Source: DTLA01 sp034436295
GTDB lineage: Bacteria; Chloroflexota; Anaerolineae; DTLA01
Assembly: GCA_034436295.1 (NCBI GenBank)
Contig: DAOTVT010000041.1
Location: 1-14,624, forward strand
Length of the DNA: 14,624 nt
Direction: 5' to 3'
The position numbers and the translations under genes are program-made. Positions 1 through 7,130 of the stretch are shown here, one piece after another; positions within the stretch are counted from its first letter, which is position 1, and each line of letters begins with the position of its first letter. A model generated the notes under the pieces. The model was not told the origin of the DNA. It worked only from the letters and a program-made list of their open reading frames with translations, and made no database searches.

Positions 1-793
1 CCAACCCAAACACCCGCGCCGCGTTGGCGGTCGTGGCGCGGGCCACTTCGGCCACGGGCACGCCCCTGGCGCGCGCCACCGCCTCGCCCACCAGCGGCAC
101 ATACGCCGACTCGTTCCGCTTGCCGCGATACGGGTGCGGCGCAAGGAACGGGCAGTCGGTCTCAACCAACAGTCTATCCAGCGGCAGCGCGGCCGCGACC
201 TCGGGCAACTTGCGCGCGTTCGGGTAGGTGATCGGCCCCGCGATGGAGATGAGGAACCCCAACTCCACCGCCTCCAGCGCCATCTCCAGGCTTCCCGAAA
301 AGCAGTGCAGGACGCCCTTCTCGGCCAGGGGCAGCGTCGGCGCCCACTCGCGCAGGATGCCCATGACCTCGCCGTGGGCATCCCTGTCGTGCACGATGAC
401 GGGCTTGCGCACCCGCGCCGCCAGGGCCAACTGCGCCTCAAAGGCGCTGCGTTGCGCGGGCCTCGGCGACAGGTCGCGGTAGAAATCCAGCCCGATCTCG
501 CCGATGGCCACGACCTTGGGCGCGCGGGCCAGCGCCTCCAACTCGGCCAGCGCCTCCGCCGTCAGGTCTTTCGCGTCGTGCGGGTGCACGCCCACCGCCG
601 CGAAGACGCGCCCGTGCTCCGCCGACAATTCTACCCCGGCCCGGCTGGATGGCAAATCCGCGCCGGCATTCACAATCGCCACCAGCCCCGCAGCCCACGC
701 CCGCCCCAGGACCTCCTCGCGGTCCGCGTCAAACTCCGAGAAGTCCAGGTGCGCGTGGGTATCTATCCATCGCAGCGTCGCTTCAGCGCCCAA
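1..793 (-). CDS. TatD family metal-dependent hydrolase (DNase), 3' end cut by window edge
   Basis: This is a metal-dependent TIM-barrel hydrolase of the TatD family, whose members act as 3'-5' exonucleases or deoxyribonucleases in the cytoplasm. The translation shows the family signature in order: IDTHAHLD near the N-terminus (HxH metal ligands), AIGEIGLDFYRD (Glu ligand), VIVHDRDA, HCFSGS, and LLVETDCPFLAPHPYRGKRN near the C-terminus. The frame stays open to base 1, where it reads ANAARVFGL, the usual end of the family, so only a few residues are probably missing. No ATG exists in frame. A TTG at 793 is preferred because a GGAG lies 12 bases upstream. A TTG at 805 is an alternative, and the stop of the mutase gene at 829-827 is the in-frame upper limit. 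The gene begins about 33 bases after that mutase, so the two are probably co-transcribed. Family assignment is very secure. The exact substrate is not known, and the start is uncertain. Confidence 0.92.
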   Translation of the reverse strand, partial: MGAEATLRWIDTHAHLDFSEFDADREEVLGRAWAAGLVAIVNAGADLPSSRAGVELSAEHGRVFAAVGVHPHDAKDLTAEALAELEALARAPKVVAIGEIGLDFYRDLSPRPAQRSAFEAQLALAARVRKPVIVHDRDAHGEVMGILREWAPTLPLAEKGVLHCFSGSLEMALEAVELGFLISIAGPITYPNARKLPEVAAALPLDRLLVETDCPFLAPHPYRGKRNESAYVPLVGEAVARARGVPVAEVARATTANAARVFGL

Positions 794-826
794 GCCGCCC
801 CCCAACTCCGCGTGATGCCGCCGCGC

Positions 827-2260
827 CTACCGCTTCAGGCCCGTCAGGCGCAGCCCCTCGTCCAGCAGTTCCTGCACCTTGTCGGCGCGGGTGGTCTCGC
901 AATACACCCGCAAAATCGGCTCGGTGCCCGAGAAGCGGATGAGCGCCCACCCGCCGTCCTCCAGGTCCATCTTGAACCCGTCGCGGGTGTCCAGCCCCAC
1001 CACCTTCATCCCGGCCAGCGTCTTGGGGATGTTGTCGCGCACCCGCGCGATGATGGCCTGCTTCTGCTCGGCGGGGAAAGATGCGTCTATGCGGTCGTAG
1101 AAATGCGGCCCCACCAGCGAGTACAGGTAGTCAATGAGTTCCGAGGGCTTCTTGCCGGTCTGCACCATCAAGTCCAGGATGAACAGCCCCGCGACGATGC
1201 CATCGCGCTCGGGGATGTGGCCTCGGAAGCCGAACCCGCCGCTCTCCTCGCCGCCCAAGATGGCGTCCTTCTCAATCATGGCGGGGCCCACGTACTTGAA
1301 CCCCACGGGCGTGCGGATGACCTCCAGCCCGTAGCGCGCCGCCAGTTTGTCGGCCATGACGGTGGTGGTGATGGAGCGCACCACCGGCCCGCGCCAGCCC
1401 CGCACCTCCAGCAAGTAGAGCAGGAGCAGCGCGTACACCTGCAACTGGTTGACAAAGCCCCCGTGCTCGTCCATCACGCCGATGCGGTCGGCGTCGCCGT
1501 CGTTGGCCAGCCCCACGTCGGCCCTGCGGTCGCGGACGGCGTCGGCCAGCGCGCGCAGGTTATGGCCGATAGGCTCCGGATGATCCAGCCCCGGGAAAAG
1601 CGGGTTGCGCTCGCCGTGAATCTGGAACACGCGCGTCGCGCCGCCATCCAGCAGATGGGGGAAGTAGTCCATGCCCGCGCCGTACATGGCATCCACCACC
1701 ACATTCAGGCCCGCGGCCTTGATGGGGGCCAAATCCACCATCCGCGCCACCTGCGCGAAATAGGCGGGCGTGGGGTCAAACATCTCCACCAGCCCCTTGC
1801 GCCGCGCCTCGTCCAGCGGCATGCGCCTCACCGAATCCCGCCCCGCCTGGATGGCCTCTATGCGCTCTTCCAGCGCCGCCACGACTTCGGGCGACGCCGA
1901 GCCGGCGTATTCCGGCTTGTACTTGAACCCGTTCCAGATGCCTGGGTTGTGGCTGGCGGTGATGACGACTGCGCCGGCGGCCTTGCGGTCCAGGATGCCC
2001 CACGACACCACCGGCGTGGGCGCAAATCGGTCGCACAGATAGGTGCGCACGCCGTTGGCTGCCGCCACCTCGGCCACCGCCGCGGCAAAGTCCTCGGACT
2101 GAAAGCGCGTGTCGTACCCAACCACCAAGCCCTGCTGGGCCACGCCGCGGTCCAGCAAGTAGCGCGCCACCGACTGGGCGCAGATGCGGACGTTGTCAAA
2201 GGTGTAGTCCTCGGCGATGATGGCTCGCCATCCGTCCGTGCCGAATTTGATCTTCGTCAT
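827..2260 (-). CDS. Phosphoglucomutase/phosphomannomutase family protein (alpha-D-phosphohexomutase)
   Basis: The 477-residue protein is a cytoplasmic alpha-D-phosphohexomutase that moves phosphate between C6 and C1 of glucose or mannose. All four family motifs are visible: TASHNPG at 101-107 with the phosphoserine S103, the metal loop NDGDADR at 253-259, the sugar-specificity loop GGEESGG at 336-342, and the phosphate-binding loop RFSGTEP at 442-448. GTDGWR near the N-terminus is also typical. Length is normal for the family. ATG at 2260 is chosen because GAGG lies 8 bases upstream; a GTG three codons earlier (2269) would overlap that ribosome site. The gene sits 81 bases after gmd and just before tatD. 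Because gmd and rmd precede it, I infer that phosphomannomutase activity (Man-6-P to Man-1-P) is its main role, but the sequence alone does not separate mannose from glucose use. The stop is TAG. Confidence 0.94.
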   Translation of the reverse strand: MTKIKFGTDGWRAIIAEDYTFDNVRICAQSVARYLLDRGVAQQGLVVGYDTRFQSEDFAAAVAEVAAANGVRTYLCDRFAPTPVVSWGILDRKAAGAVVITASHNPGIWNGFKYKPEYAGSASPEVVAALEERIEAIQAGRDSVRRMPLDEARRKGLVEMFDPTPAYFAQVARMVDLAPIKAAGLNVVVDAMYGAGMDYFPHLLDGGATRVFQIHGERNPLFPGLDHPEPIGHNLRALADAVRDRRADVGLANDGDADRIGVMDEHGGFVNQLQVYALLLLYLLEVRGWRGPVVRSITTTVMADKLAARYGLEVIRTPVGFKYVGPAMIEKDAILGGEESGGFGFRGHIPERDGIVAGLFILDLMVQTGKKPSELIDYLYSLVGPHFYDRIDASFPAEQKQAIIARVRDNIPKTLAGMKVVGLDTRDGFKMDLEDGGWALIRFSGTEPILRVYCETTRADKVQELLDEGLRLTGLKR

Positions 2261-2288
2261 GTCGTACACCTCGGTATGCGGTTTGCCC

Positions 2289-2345
2289 GTAGGGGCAGCC
2301 GGCCGTAGGGCGACCTGCCGGTCGCCCCCTGTCGGTCGCCCCTAC
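2289..2345. repeat. GC-rich palindromic intergenic repeat overlapping the gmd stop
   Basis: This element of about 57 bases is bounded by GTAGGGGC at 2289-2296 and GCCCCTAC at 2338-2345. An inner perfect stem GGGCGACC (2308-2315) / GGTCGCCC (2320-2327) has a 4-base loop. A second GGTCGCCC copy at 2334-2341 could compete for pairing. On the minus strand the right edge reads TTGTAGGGGCGACC, so the TAG at the edge is the gmd stop codon. Short GTAGGGGCGACC palindromes scattered between genes are, from memory, frequent in some Chloroflexota and related genomes. There is no T-run, so it is not an obvious intrinsic terminator, though the mRNA would fold strongly here between gmd and the mutase. Confidence 0.7.
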
Positions 2346-3313
2346 AACCCATTTTCGCGGCGCAGGAGGGCCAGGTCCGCGTCCACCATCATCTTCACCA
2401 GGTCCTCAAACGAGACCTGCGGCTCCCAGCCCAGCACTCGGCGCGCCTTGGATGCATCGCCCACGAGAAGGTCCACCTCGGCGGGGCGGTAGAACCGCTC
2501 GTCCTGCACCACGTACTCGCGCCAGTCCAGCCCCAGGTAGCCGAAGGCCACCTCGCACAGTTCGCGGATGGAGTGCGTGGTGCCGCTGGCGATCACGTAG
2601 TCGTCGGGCCTGTCCTGCTGGAGCATGAGCCACATCGCGCGCACGTAGTCGCCGGCGAAGCCCCAGTCGCGCCGCGCGTCCAGGTTGCCCAGCCGCAACT
2701 CCTTGTCCAGGCCCAACTTGATGCGCGCCGCGCCGTGGGCCACCTTCCGCTCCACGAACTCCAGCCCGCGCCGCGGCGACCCGTGGTTGAACAGGATGCC
2801 CGACGTGGCGTGCAGGTTGTAACTCTCGCGGTAGTTGACGGTAATCCAGTGGCCGTACACCTTCGCCACCCCGTAGGGGCTACGCGGATAGAACGGCGTG
2901 TTCTCGTTCTGGGGCACCTCGCGCACCTTGCCGAACATCTCGCTGGACGACGCCTGGTAGAACCGAATCTTGGGGTCCACGATGCGGATCGCCTCCAACA
3001 TGCGCGTAACGCCCAGGGCCGTAACCTCGCCGGTGAAGACCGGCTGCTTCCACGACGTGGGGACGAAGGACTGCGCCGCCAGGTTGTACACCTCTTGCGG
3101 GCGATACTCCTGGAGCAAGTCCACCAGCGACATCTGGTCCAGCAAGTCGCCTGGGACCAGGGTGATCTTCTCCTGAATGTGCTTGATGCGGTCAAAGTTC
3201 ACGGTGCTGGTGCGCCGCACCATGCCCACGACATGATACCCCTTCTCCAGCAAGAACTCGGCCAGATAGGAACCATCCTGGCCGGTAATTCCGGTAATCA
3301 AAGCGGTTGGCAT
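2342..3313 (-). CDS. gmd: GDP-mannose 4,6-dehydratase
   Basis: The 323-residue protein is an extended short-chain dehydrogenase/reductase. It converts GDP-D-mannose to GDP-4-keto-6-deoxy-D-mannose, using tightly bound NADP. Visible features are the Rossmann nucleotide loop GITGQDGSYLAE at 8-19, the VRRTSTVNFDRI segment typical of GMD, NLAAQSFV at 77-84, the catalytic SSSE at 122-125 (S123 and E125), and YGVAK at 147-151 (Y147, K151). The spacing from Glu to Tyr matches the family. The C-terminal part has RPAEVDLLVGDASKARRVLGW, the conserved GMD substrate region. The start is the ATG at 3313, four bases after a perfect AGGAGG; a TTG one codon earlier would sit against that site. It lies between rmd upstream and a phosphohexomutase downstream, which fits GDP-D-rhamnose synthesis. 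The TAG stop is supplied by the edge of a palindromic repeat. Confidence 0.96.
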   Translation of the reverse strand: MPTALITGITGQDGSYLAEFLLEKGYHVVGMVRRTSTVNFDRIKHIQEKITLVPGDLLDQMSLVDLLQEYRPQEVYNLAAQSFVPTSWKQPVFTGEVTALGVTRMLEAIRIVDPKIRFYQASSSEMFGKVREVPQNENTPFYPRSPYGVAKVYGHWITVNYRESYNLHATSGILFNHGSPRRGLEFVERKVAHGAARIKLGLDKELRLGNLDARRDWGFAGDYVRAMWLMLQQDRPDDYVIASGTTHSIRELCEVAFGYLGLDWREYVVQDERFYRPAEVDLLVGDASKARRVLGWEPQVSFEDLVKMMVDADLALLRRENGL

Positions 3314-3329
3314 CAATCCTCCTACAAGC

Positions 3330-3480
3330 AGCCTCTAGCCTTTAGCCTCTGGCCTCTAGCCTTTGGCCTCTAGCCTTTAGCCTTTGGCCCCTCGCTTGCG
3401 CCCAAAGGCTATAGGCTAATGGCTATAGGCTAACGGCTAATGGCTAATGGCTAACGGCTAACGGCTCATCGCTAACGGCC
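3330..3480. repeat. Inverted heptanucleotide repeat array between rmd and gmd
   Basis: On the plus strand, bases 3330-3392 are nine back-to-back heptamers of the form (A/G)GCC(T/C)(C/T)T, such as AGCCTTT and GGCCTCT. A short spacer CGCTTGCGCCC (3393-3403) follows. Bases 3404-3480 are eleven heptamers of the opposite polarity, A(A/T)(T/C/A)GGCT, such as AAAGGCT, ATAGGCT and AACGGCT; the last two units are more degenerate. The two arms are therefore inverted copies and can fold into a long imperfect hairpin in the rmd-gmd mRNA, closing with CCAAAG against CTTTGG. The outermost unit provides the last Gly-Arg codons and the TAG of rmd. The gmd ribosome site (AGGAGG) lies just outside the other end. 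The array resembles the short tandemly repeated repetitive (STRR) heptamers known from cyanobacteria; its function is unknown. Confidence 0.88.
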
Positions 3481-4428
3481 CACAACCTTCTGTCTCCAAT
3501 ACTCCAACACATCCAGCAGGCTCTGCTCAAAGGGAATCTCCGGCTCCCAGCCCGTGCGCTCGCGCAGGCGCGTGCAGTCGGCCACAACGGCCGGAATGTC
3601 CGACGGCCGCATGCGTTCGGGATCCTGCTCCACGCGAATGCGCACGCACGCCAGCGACAGGAGCACATCCAGCACTTCCTGAATCTCGCGAGCCTGCCCC
3701 GAGCCGACGTTGTACACCTCGCCCGACTCGCCCTTCTCCATGAGCAGCACGTAGGCGCGCACCACGTCGCGCACGTCGCTGAAATCGCGCTTGGCATGCA
3801 GATTGCCAACTCGGATGACGGGCGCGCGCAGGCCCGCTTCGGCCTCGGCGATCTGCTTGGCGAAGTCGGGCGCAACGAACCCCAGACCCTGGCGCGGCCC
3901 GATGTGGTTGAACGGCCGCACGCGCACCACGTCTAGCCCATCGCTCAGGAAGTACTGGAAGCCCAGCATGTCCTGCGCGATCTTGCTCACCGCGTAGGGG
4001 CTCATCGGTCGGAACGGGTTGGTCTCCCGAACGGGCACCTCGTCGGAGTACACCAGGCCGTATTCCTCGCTGGAGCCGACAACGAGCACGCGGGCCTTGG
4101 CCCCGGCGCGCCGCACCCCCTCCAGGATGTTCAACTGGGCGCGGATGTTGTTGGACAGCGTGAACCACGGATCCTTGCGCGACAGTTGCACCACCGGCTG
4201 CGCGGCCAGGTGGAAGATGAAGTCGGGCTTCGTCTGCTCCAGCAGGCTCACGACCGCGTCCAAATCCGATAGTTCCAGCGGGTGCAGTTCCAGTTGCCCC
4301 TGGATGTGCGCAATGTTATCCGTAGGGCCGTACACCGTGCCGGCAACCTTCCAGGGCCGGTTCTGGAGCAGGTATTCGGCCAGGTGGCTGCCGACAAAGC
4401 CGGATATGCCCGTTATCAGCGCCTTCAA
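3472..4428 (-). CDS. rmd: GDP-4-dehydro-6-deoxy-D-mannose reductase (GDP-D-rhamnose synthesis)
   Basis: The 318-residue extended SDR protein matches the RMD family, which reduces the product of GMD at C4 to give GDP-D-rhamnose with NAD(P)H. The N-terminus MKALITGISGFVGSHLAEYL holds the GxxGxxG nucleotide loop. HLAAQPVVQLS, VGSSEEYG (118-124) and SPYAVSK (143-149; Y145, K149) form the active-site set. RPFNHIGPRQGLGFV, RVGNLHAKRDFSDVRDVVRAY and PSDIPAVVADC are typical RMD signatures. TTG at 4428 is chosen as start because GGAGG lies five bases upstream and the protein then begins exactly at the beta strand. A GTG at 4467 would add 13 residues, but it falls only a few bases after a perfect -10 box. 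The gene is first in the cluster with gmd. Related C3/C4-reducing enzymes such as GDP-fucose synthase are less likely, given the RMD-like motifs. Confidence 0.9.
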   Translation of the reverse strand: MKALITGISGFVGSHLAEYLLQNRPWKVAGTVYGPTDNIAHIQGQLELHPLELSDLDAVVSLLEQTKPDFIFHLAAQPVVQLSRKDPWFTLSNNIRAQLNILEGVRRAGAKARVLVVGSSEEYGLVYSDEVPVRETNPFRPMSPYAVSKIAQDMLGFQYFLSDGLDVVRVRPFNHIGPRQGLGFVAPDFAKQIAEAEAGLRAPVIRVGNLHAKRDFSDVRDVVRAYVLLMEKGESGEVYNVGSGQAREIQEVLDVLLSLACVRIRVEQDPERMRPSDIPAVVADCTRLRERTGWEPEIPFEQSLLDVLEYWRQKVVGR

Positions 4429-4469
4429 CGCGTCCTCCGACGGCGGGTTCTGTGCCCAGCGACGCACGC

Positions 4470-4498
4470 ATTATACGTCAGTCGGGCGGCAACTGCAA
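4470..4498 (-). promoter_or_regulatory. Sigma70-type promoter of the rmd-gmd-mutase-tatD cluster
   Basis: On the minus strand a perfect TATAAT lies at 4475-4470, with TTGCAG at 4498-4493 and a 17-base spacer. The -35 matches the consensus only at TTG, while the -10 matches at all six positions. Transcription would start near 4463, giving a leader of about 35 bases before the TTG start of rmd. This placement argues against the upstream GTG start at 4467. Confidence 0.72.
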
Positions 4499-4537
4499 GA
4501 AGGGCCGACCCGCCAGCGGAAGCCGCGATATGTGAAC

Positions 4538-4567
4538 GGAAACAGCAGACATGCCGCGTGCTGTTCC
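4538..4567 (-). terminator. Hairpin just after pheT, possible terminator
   Basis: An inverted repeat starts two bases after the pheT stop. On the minus strand GGAACAGCA (4567-4559) pairs with TGCTGTTTCC (4547-4538), with one bulged base and an 11-base loop. It separates the pheST unit from the new promoter at 4475-4498. There is no clear T-run after it, so it may act as an mRNA 3'-end stabiliser or a weak or factor-assisted terminator rather than a classical intrinsic terminator. Confidence 0.5.
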
Positions 4568-4568
4568 C

Positions 4569-7109
4569 CTACGCGCTCACCCCCGAAGGCCCCCGCAACT
4601 GCGCCCCGAAGACAGCCGCCAGGCGCTGGACGATCTTGTTGTGCACTTTCGCCGCTTCGGCGTCGGTCAGCGTCTTCTCGTCCGACTGATACGTCAGCGA
4701 GTAGGCCAGGCTCCGCTTACCGGCGGGGATGGACGGGCCTTTGTACACGTCAAACAGCACCACCTTTCGCAGCATCCGCCCGCCCACCTCGCGGATCACG
4801 CGCTCCACCTCCGCCGCCGGGATGCTTTCGTCCACCACGATGGCCATGTCCTGCACCACCGCCGGGTAGCGCGACACCGGCCGGAACTTCACGGCGGCAG
4901 ACACGTGGCCCTGCACGGCGTCCAAATCCATCTCCAGCAGGCACACGCGCTGGGCGGGCAGATCCCAGTCGGGCCGCAGGGCCGGGTTCAATTCGCCGAA
5001 GACCGCCACGCGGTTGCCGCCGACGAGGAGATTCGCGCATCGCCCCGGGTGGAACGTGGGGTGCGTGGCCGCTTCCACGCGCCAATCGCCGATCCCCAAC
5101 GCCGCCATCAGGGCTTCCACCACGCCCTTGAGGTCAAAGAAGTCCTGGTACTCCGGCTCGGGCGTGAGCCACGAGCGTTCATCGCGCGGGCCCGTCATCA
5201 CGATGCCCAGGTGCGTTACCTCCGCCGGCAAGCCCTTGTCGTCCATCGGCAGGTACACCCGCGCCACCTCAAACAGGTTCACCCGCGCCGAGAATCGCAG
5301 GTTGGCCGCCGTGATCGCCAGCAGGCTGGCCAGCAGCGTCGTGCGCATGGTCGTGCGTTCGGGCGTCATCGGGTTCGCCAGGCGGATGCAGGCGTCCGCC
5401 GACAGGATGCACGGCAGCATGGCGCGGAGATGCGGCCCCGGCTCCACGGCGCGCACCGACGGGTCGGCCCTGAAGACTGGCGGCAGCAGGCGATCCTGAT
5501 CCTCGGCCCCGACGAACGAGTAGGTCAACGCCTCGTACAGCCCGCACCCCACGAGGGCGCTTCGGACCCTTCGCGCCAGTTCCAGCGGCGGGTTATTGCG
5601 CTGGGGCGGAAGTTCGTCGCGCAGGCGGGTGGTCGGGATGCGGTCGTAGCCCACCATGCGGGCGATTTCCTCCAGCAGGTCGGCCTCTATCTCCACATCC
5701 AGGCGATGGAGCGGCACTTTCACGTCCAGCCCGTCGGGGGCGGGCACGCACTCAAACTCCAGGCGCTCCAGCGTGGCCTTGACCTCGTCCGCGGTCATCT
5801 CCACGCCCAGCACGCGCCCCACCTGCGGCGGTCGCAGGCGGACGGTCCTCTGCTTCTGCGGGACGGGGTAGTTGTCGGCCAGGCCGCGCGCCACCACGCC
5901 GCCCGCCAGCGTGCGCATGAGTTCGGCGGCGCGGGTGGCCGCAGGCTCCGTCCGCGATGCGGGAATGCCCCGGCTGAAGCGGATGGACGCCTCGCTCACG
6001 AGTTTCAGCGCCTGGGACGTGCGCCGATTGTTGATGGCGTGGAAGTTGGCCGACTCAATCAGGACGTTGCGGGTCTGCGCCGTAACCTCGCTTTCCAGCC
6101 CGCCCATGACGCCCGCAATGGCCACAGGCCCGCCGCCATCGGTGATGAGCAACATTTCGGGCGTCAGGTCGCGGTCCACGCCGTCCAGCGTGGTCATGCG
6201 CTCGCCCGGCCTGGCCCTGCGGACGATGATGGTCGGCGGGCCTCCCGCGCGGGCTGGCCGCAGCAGGTCGTAGTCAAAGGCGTGGAGCGGCTGGCCCCAT
6301 TCCAGCATCACGTAGTTGGTAACGTCCACGATGTTGTTGATGGGGCGCATCCCCGCCAGGGTCAGCCGCCGCTGCATCCACTTGGGCGACGGCCCGATCT
6401 TGACGTCGCGCACCAGCATGGCCGAGTAGCGGTTGCACAGGTCGGGATCCTCAATGCGAATCTCCACCTGGCCCTCAATGGGCGCGCCCTCGGCCAAGAC
6501 CATCGGATCGGGCACCCGCGCCTTCTGGCCGGTGAGCGCCGCCACCTCGCGCGCCACGCCGATGACCGACAGGCACCGCGCCAAATTGGGCGTCAGGTCA
6601 ATGTCCAGCACCACGTCGCCCAGGTAGTCGGCCAGCGGCACGCCCACCGGCGCGTCGTCTTCCAGCAGGATGATTCCCTCGTGATCGTCGGAGATGCCCA
6701 GTTCCTTCTCCGAGCAGACCATCCCCTCGCTGGGCACGCCGCGAATCTTGGACGGCTTCAGCGTCATGTAGCGCTTCTCCTCGGAATAGCCGTCTATCAG
6801 GCGGGCGCCGACCGTGGCGAAGGCCACCTTGTGCCCCTTCTCGCCCACGCGGATGTTGGGCGCGCCGGTTACCACCGTCATGGGCGCTCCTCGGCCGTAA
6901 TCCACCACGGCGAGCACCAGGCGGTCCGCGTTGGGATGCGGCTTGACCTCTAGAATCTCGCCCACGAAGATCTTGTCGCGGTCCCACTCGGCCCCGATGC
7001 GCTCAATGCTGGCCACCTCCAGCCCGGCCAGGGTCAGGCGCTCGGCCAATTCCTCCACCGGCAGCGTGATGTCCACGTATTCCTTGAGCCAACTCAACGG
7101 CACTCTCAT
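4569..7109 (-). CDS. pheT: Phenylalanine--tRNA ligase beta subunit
   Basis: The 846-residue protein is the beta subunit of the cytoplasmic alpha2-beta2 PheRS, which charges tRNA-Phe. Domains in order: an N-terminal MRVPLSWLKEYVDI start, an OB-fold tRNA-binding domain at about 40-160 (HPNADRL, TGAPN, KIRGVPSEGMVCSEKELG), the B3/B4 editing region at about 215-400 (GMRPINNIVDVTNY, QPLHAFD, GVMGG), the B5 domain at about 420-495, the catalytic-like core at about 500-720, and the FDX-ACB anticodon-binding domain at about 745-840 (SRYPAVVQDMA, LAYSLTYQS). It is somewhat longer than the common size of about 800, partly because of extra residues at about 540-570 in the core. The ATG at 7109 has GGAG eight bases upstream. 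pheT begins 21 bases after pheS and is controlled by the T-box in front of pheS. The stop is TAG. Confidence 0.97.
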   Translation of the reverse strand: MRVPLSWLKEYVDITLPVEELAERLTLAGLEVASIERIGAEWDRDKIFVGEILEVKPHPNADRLVLAVVDYGRGAPMTVVTGAPNIRVGEKGHKVAFATVGARLIDGYSEEKRYMTLKPSKIRGVPSEGMVCSEKELGISDDHEGIILLEDDAPVGVPLADYLGDVVLDIDLTPNLARCLSVIGVAREVAALTGQKARVPDPMVLAEGAPIEGQVEIRIEDPDLCNRYSAMLVRDVKIGPSPKWMQRRLTLAGMRPINNIVDVTNYVMLEWGQPLHAFDYDLLRPARAGGPPTIIVRRARPGERMTTLDGVDRDLTPEMLLITDGGGPVAIAGVMGGLESEVTAQTRNVLIESANFHAINNRRTSQALKLVSEASIRFSRGIPASRTEPAATRAAELMRTLAGGVVARGLADNYPVPQKQRTVRLRPPQVGRVLGVEMTADEVKATLERLEFECVPAPDGLDVKVPLHRLDVEIEADLLEEIARMVGYDRIPTTRLRDELPPQRNNPPLELARRVRSALVGCGLYEALTYSFVGAEDQDRLLPPVFRADPSVRAVEPGPHLRAMLPCILSADACIRLANPMTPERTTMRTTLLASLLAITAANLRFSARVNLFEVARVYLPMDDKGLPAEVTHLGIVMTGPRDERSWLTPEPEYQDFFDLKGVVEALMAALGIGDWRVEAATHPTFHPGRCANLLVGGNRVAVFGELNPALRPDWDLPAQRVCLLEMDLDAVQGHVSAAVKFRPVSRYPAVVQDMAIVVDESIPAAEVERVIREVGGRMLRKVVLFDVYKGPSIPAGKRSLAYSLTYQSDEKTLTDAEAAKVHNKIVQRLAAVFGAQLRGPSGVSA

Positions 7110-7130
7110 GGGTTCGTCTCCTCTGTCCTG

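Noticed and set aside
134..2308. Long plus-strand open frame of 724 codons
   Set aside because: It lies opposite the tatD and mutase genes, whose protein families are unmistakable. The plus-strand translation is Arg/His/Gln-rich with no recognisable motif, as expected for an antisense frame in GC-rich DNA.
2289..2345. Insertion sequence end or classical intrinsic terminator
   Set aside because: There is no transposase frame nearby and no T-run after the stem, so a scattered palindromic repeat is the better description.
3330..3480. CRISPR array
   Set aside because: Units are 7 bases, back to back, with no spacers and with a polarity switch in the middle; no cas genes are present.
4551..6953. 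Plus-strand open frame of 800 codons
   Set aside because: It is antisense to pheT. It is rich in Arg, His and Gln and has no domain; it is open only because of codon bias on the real strand.
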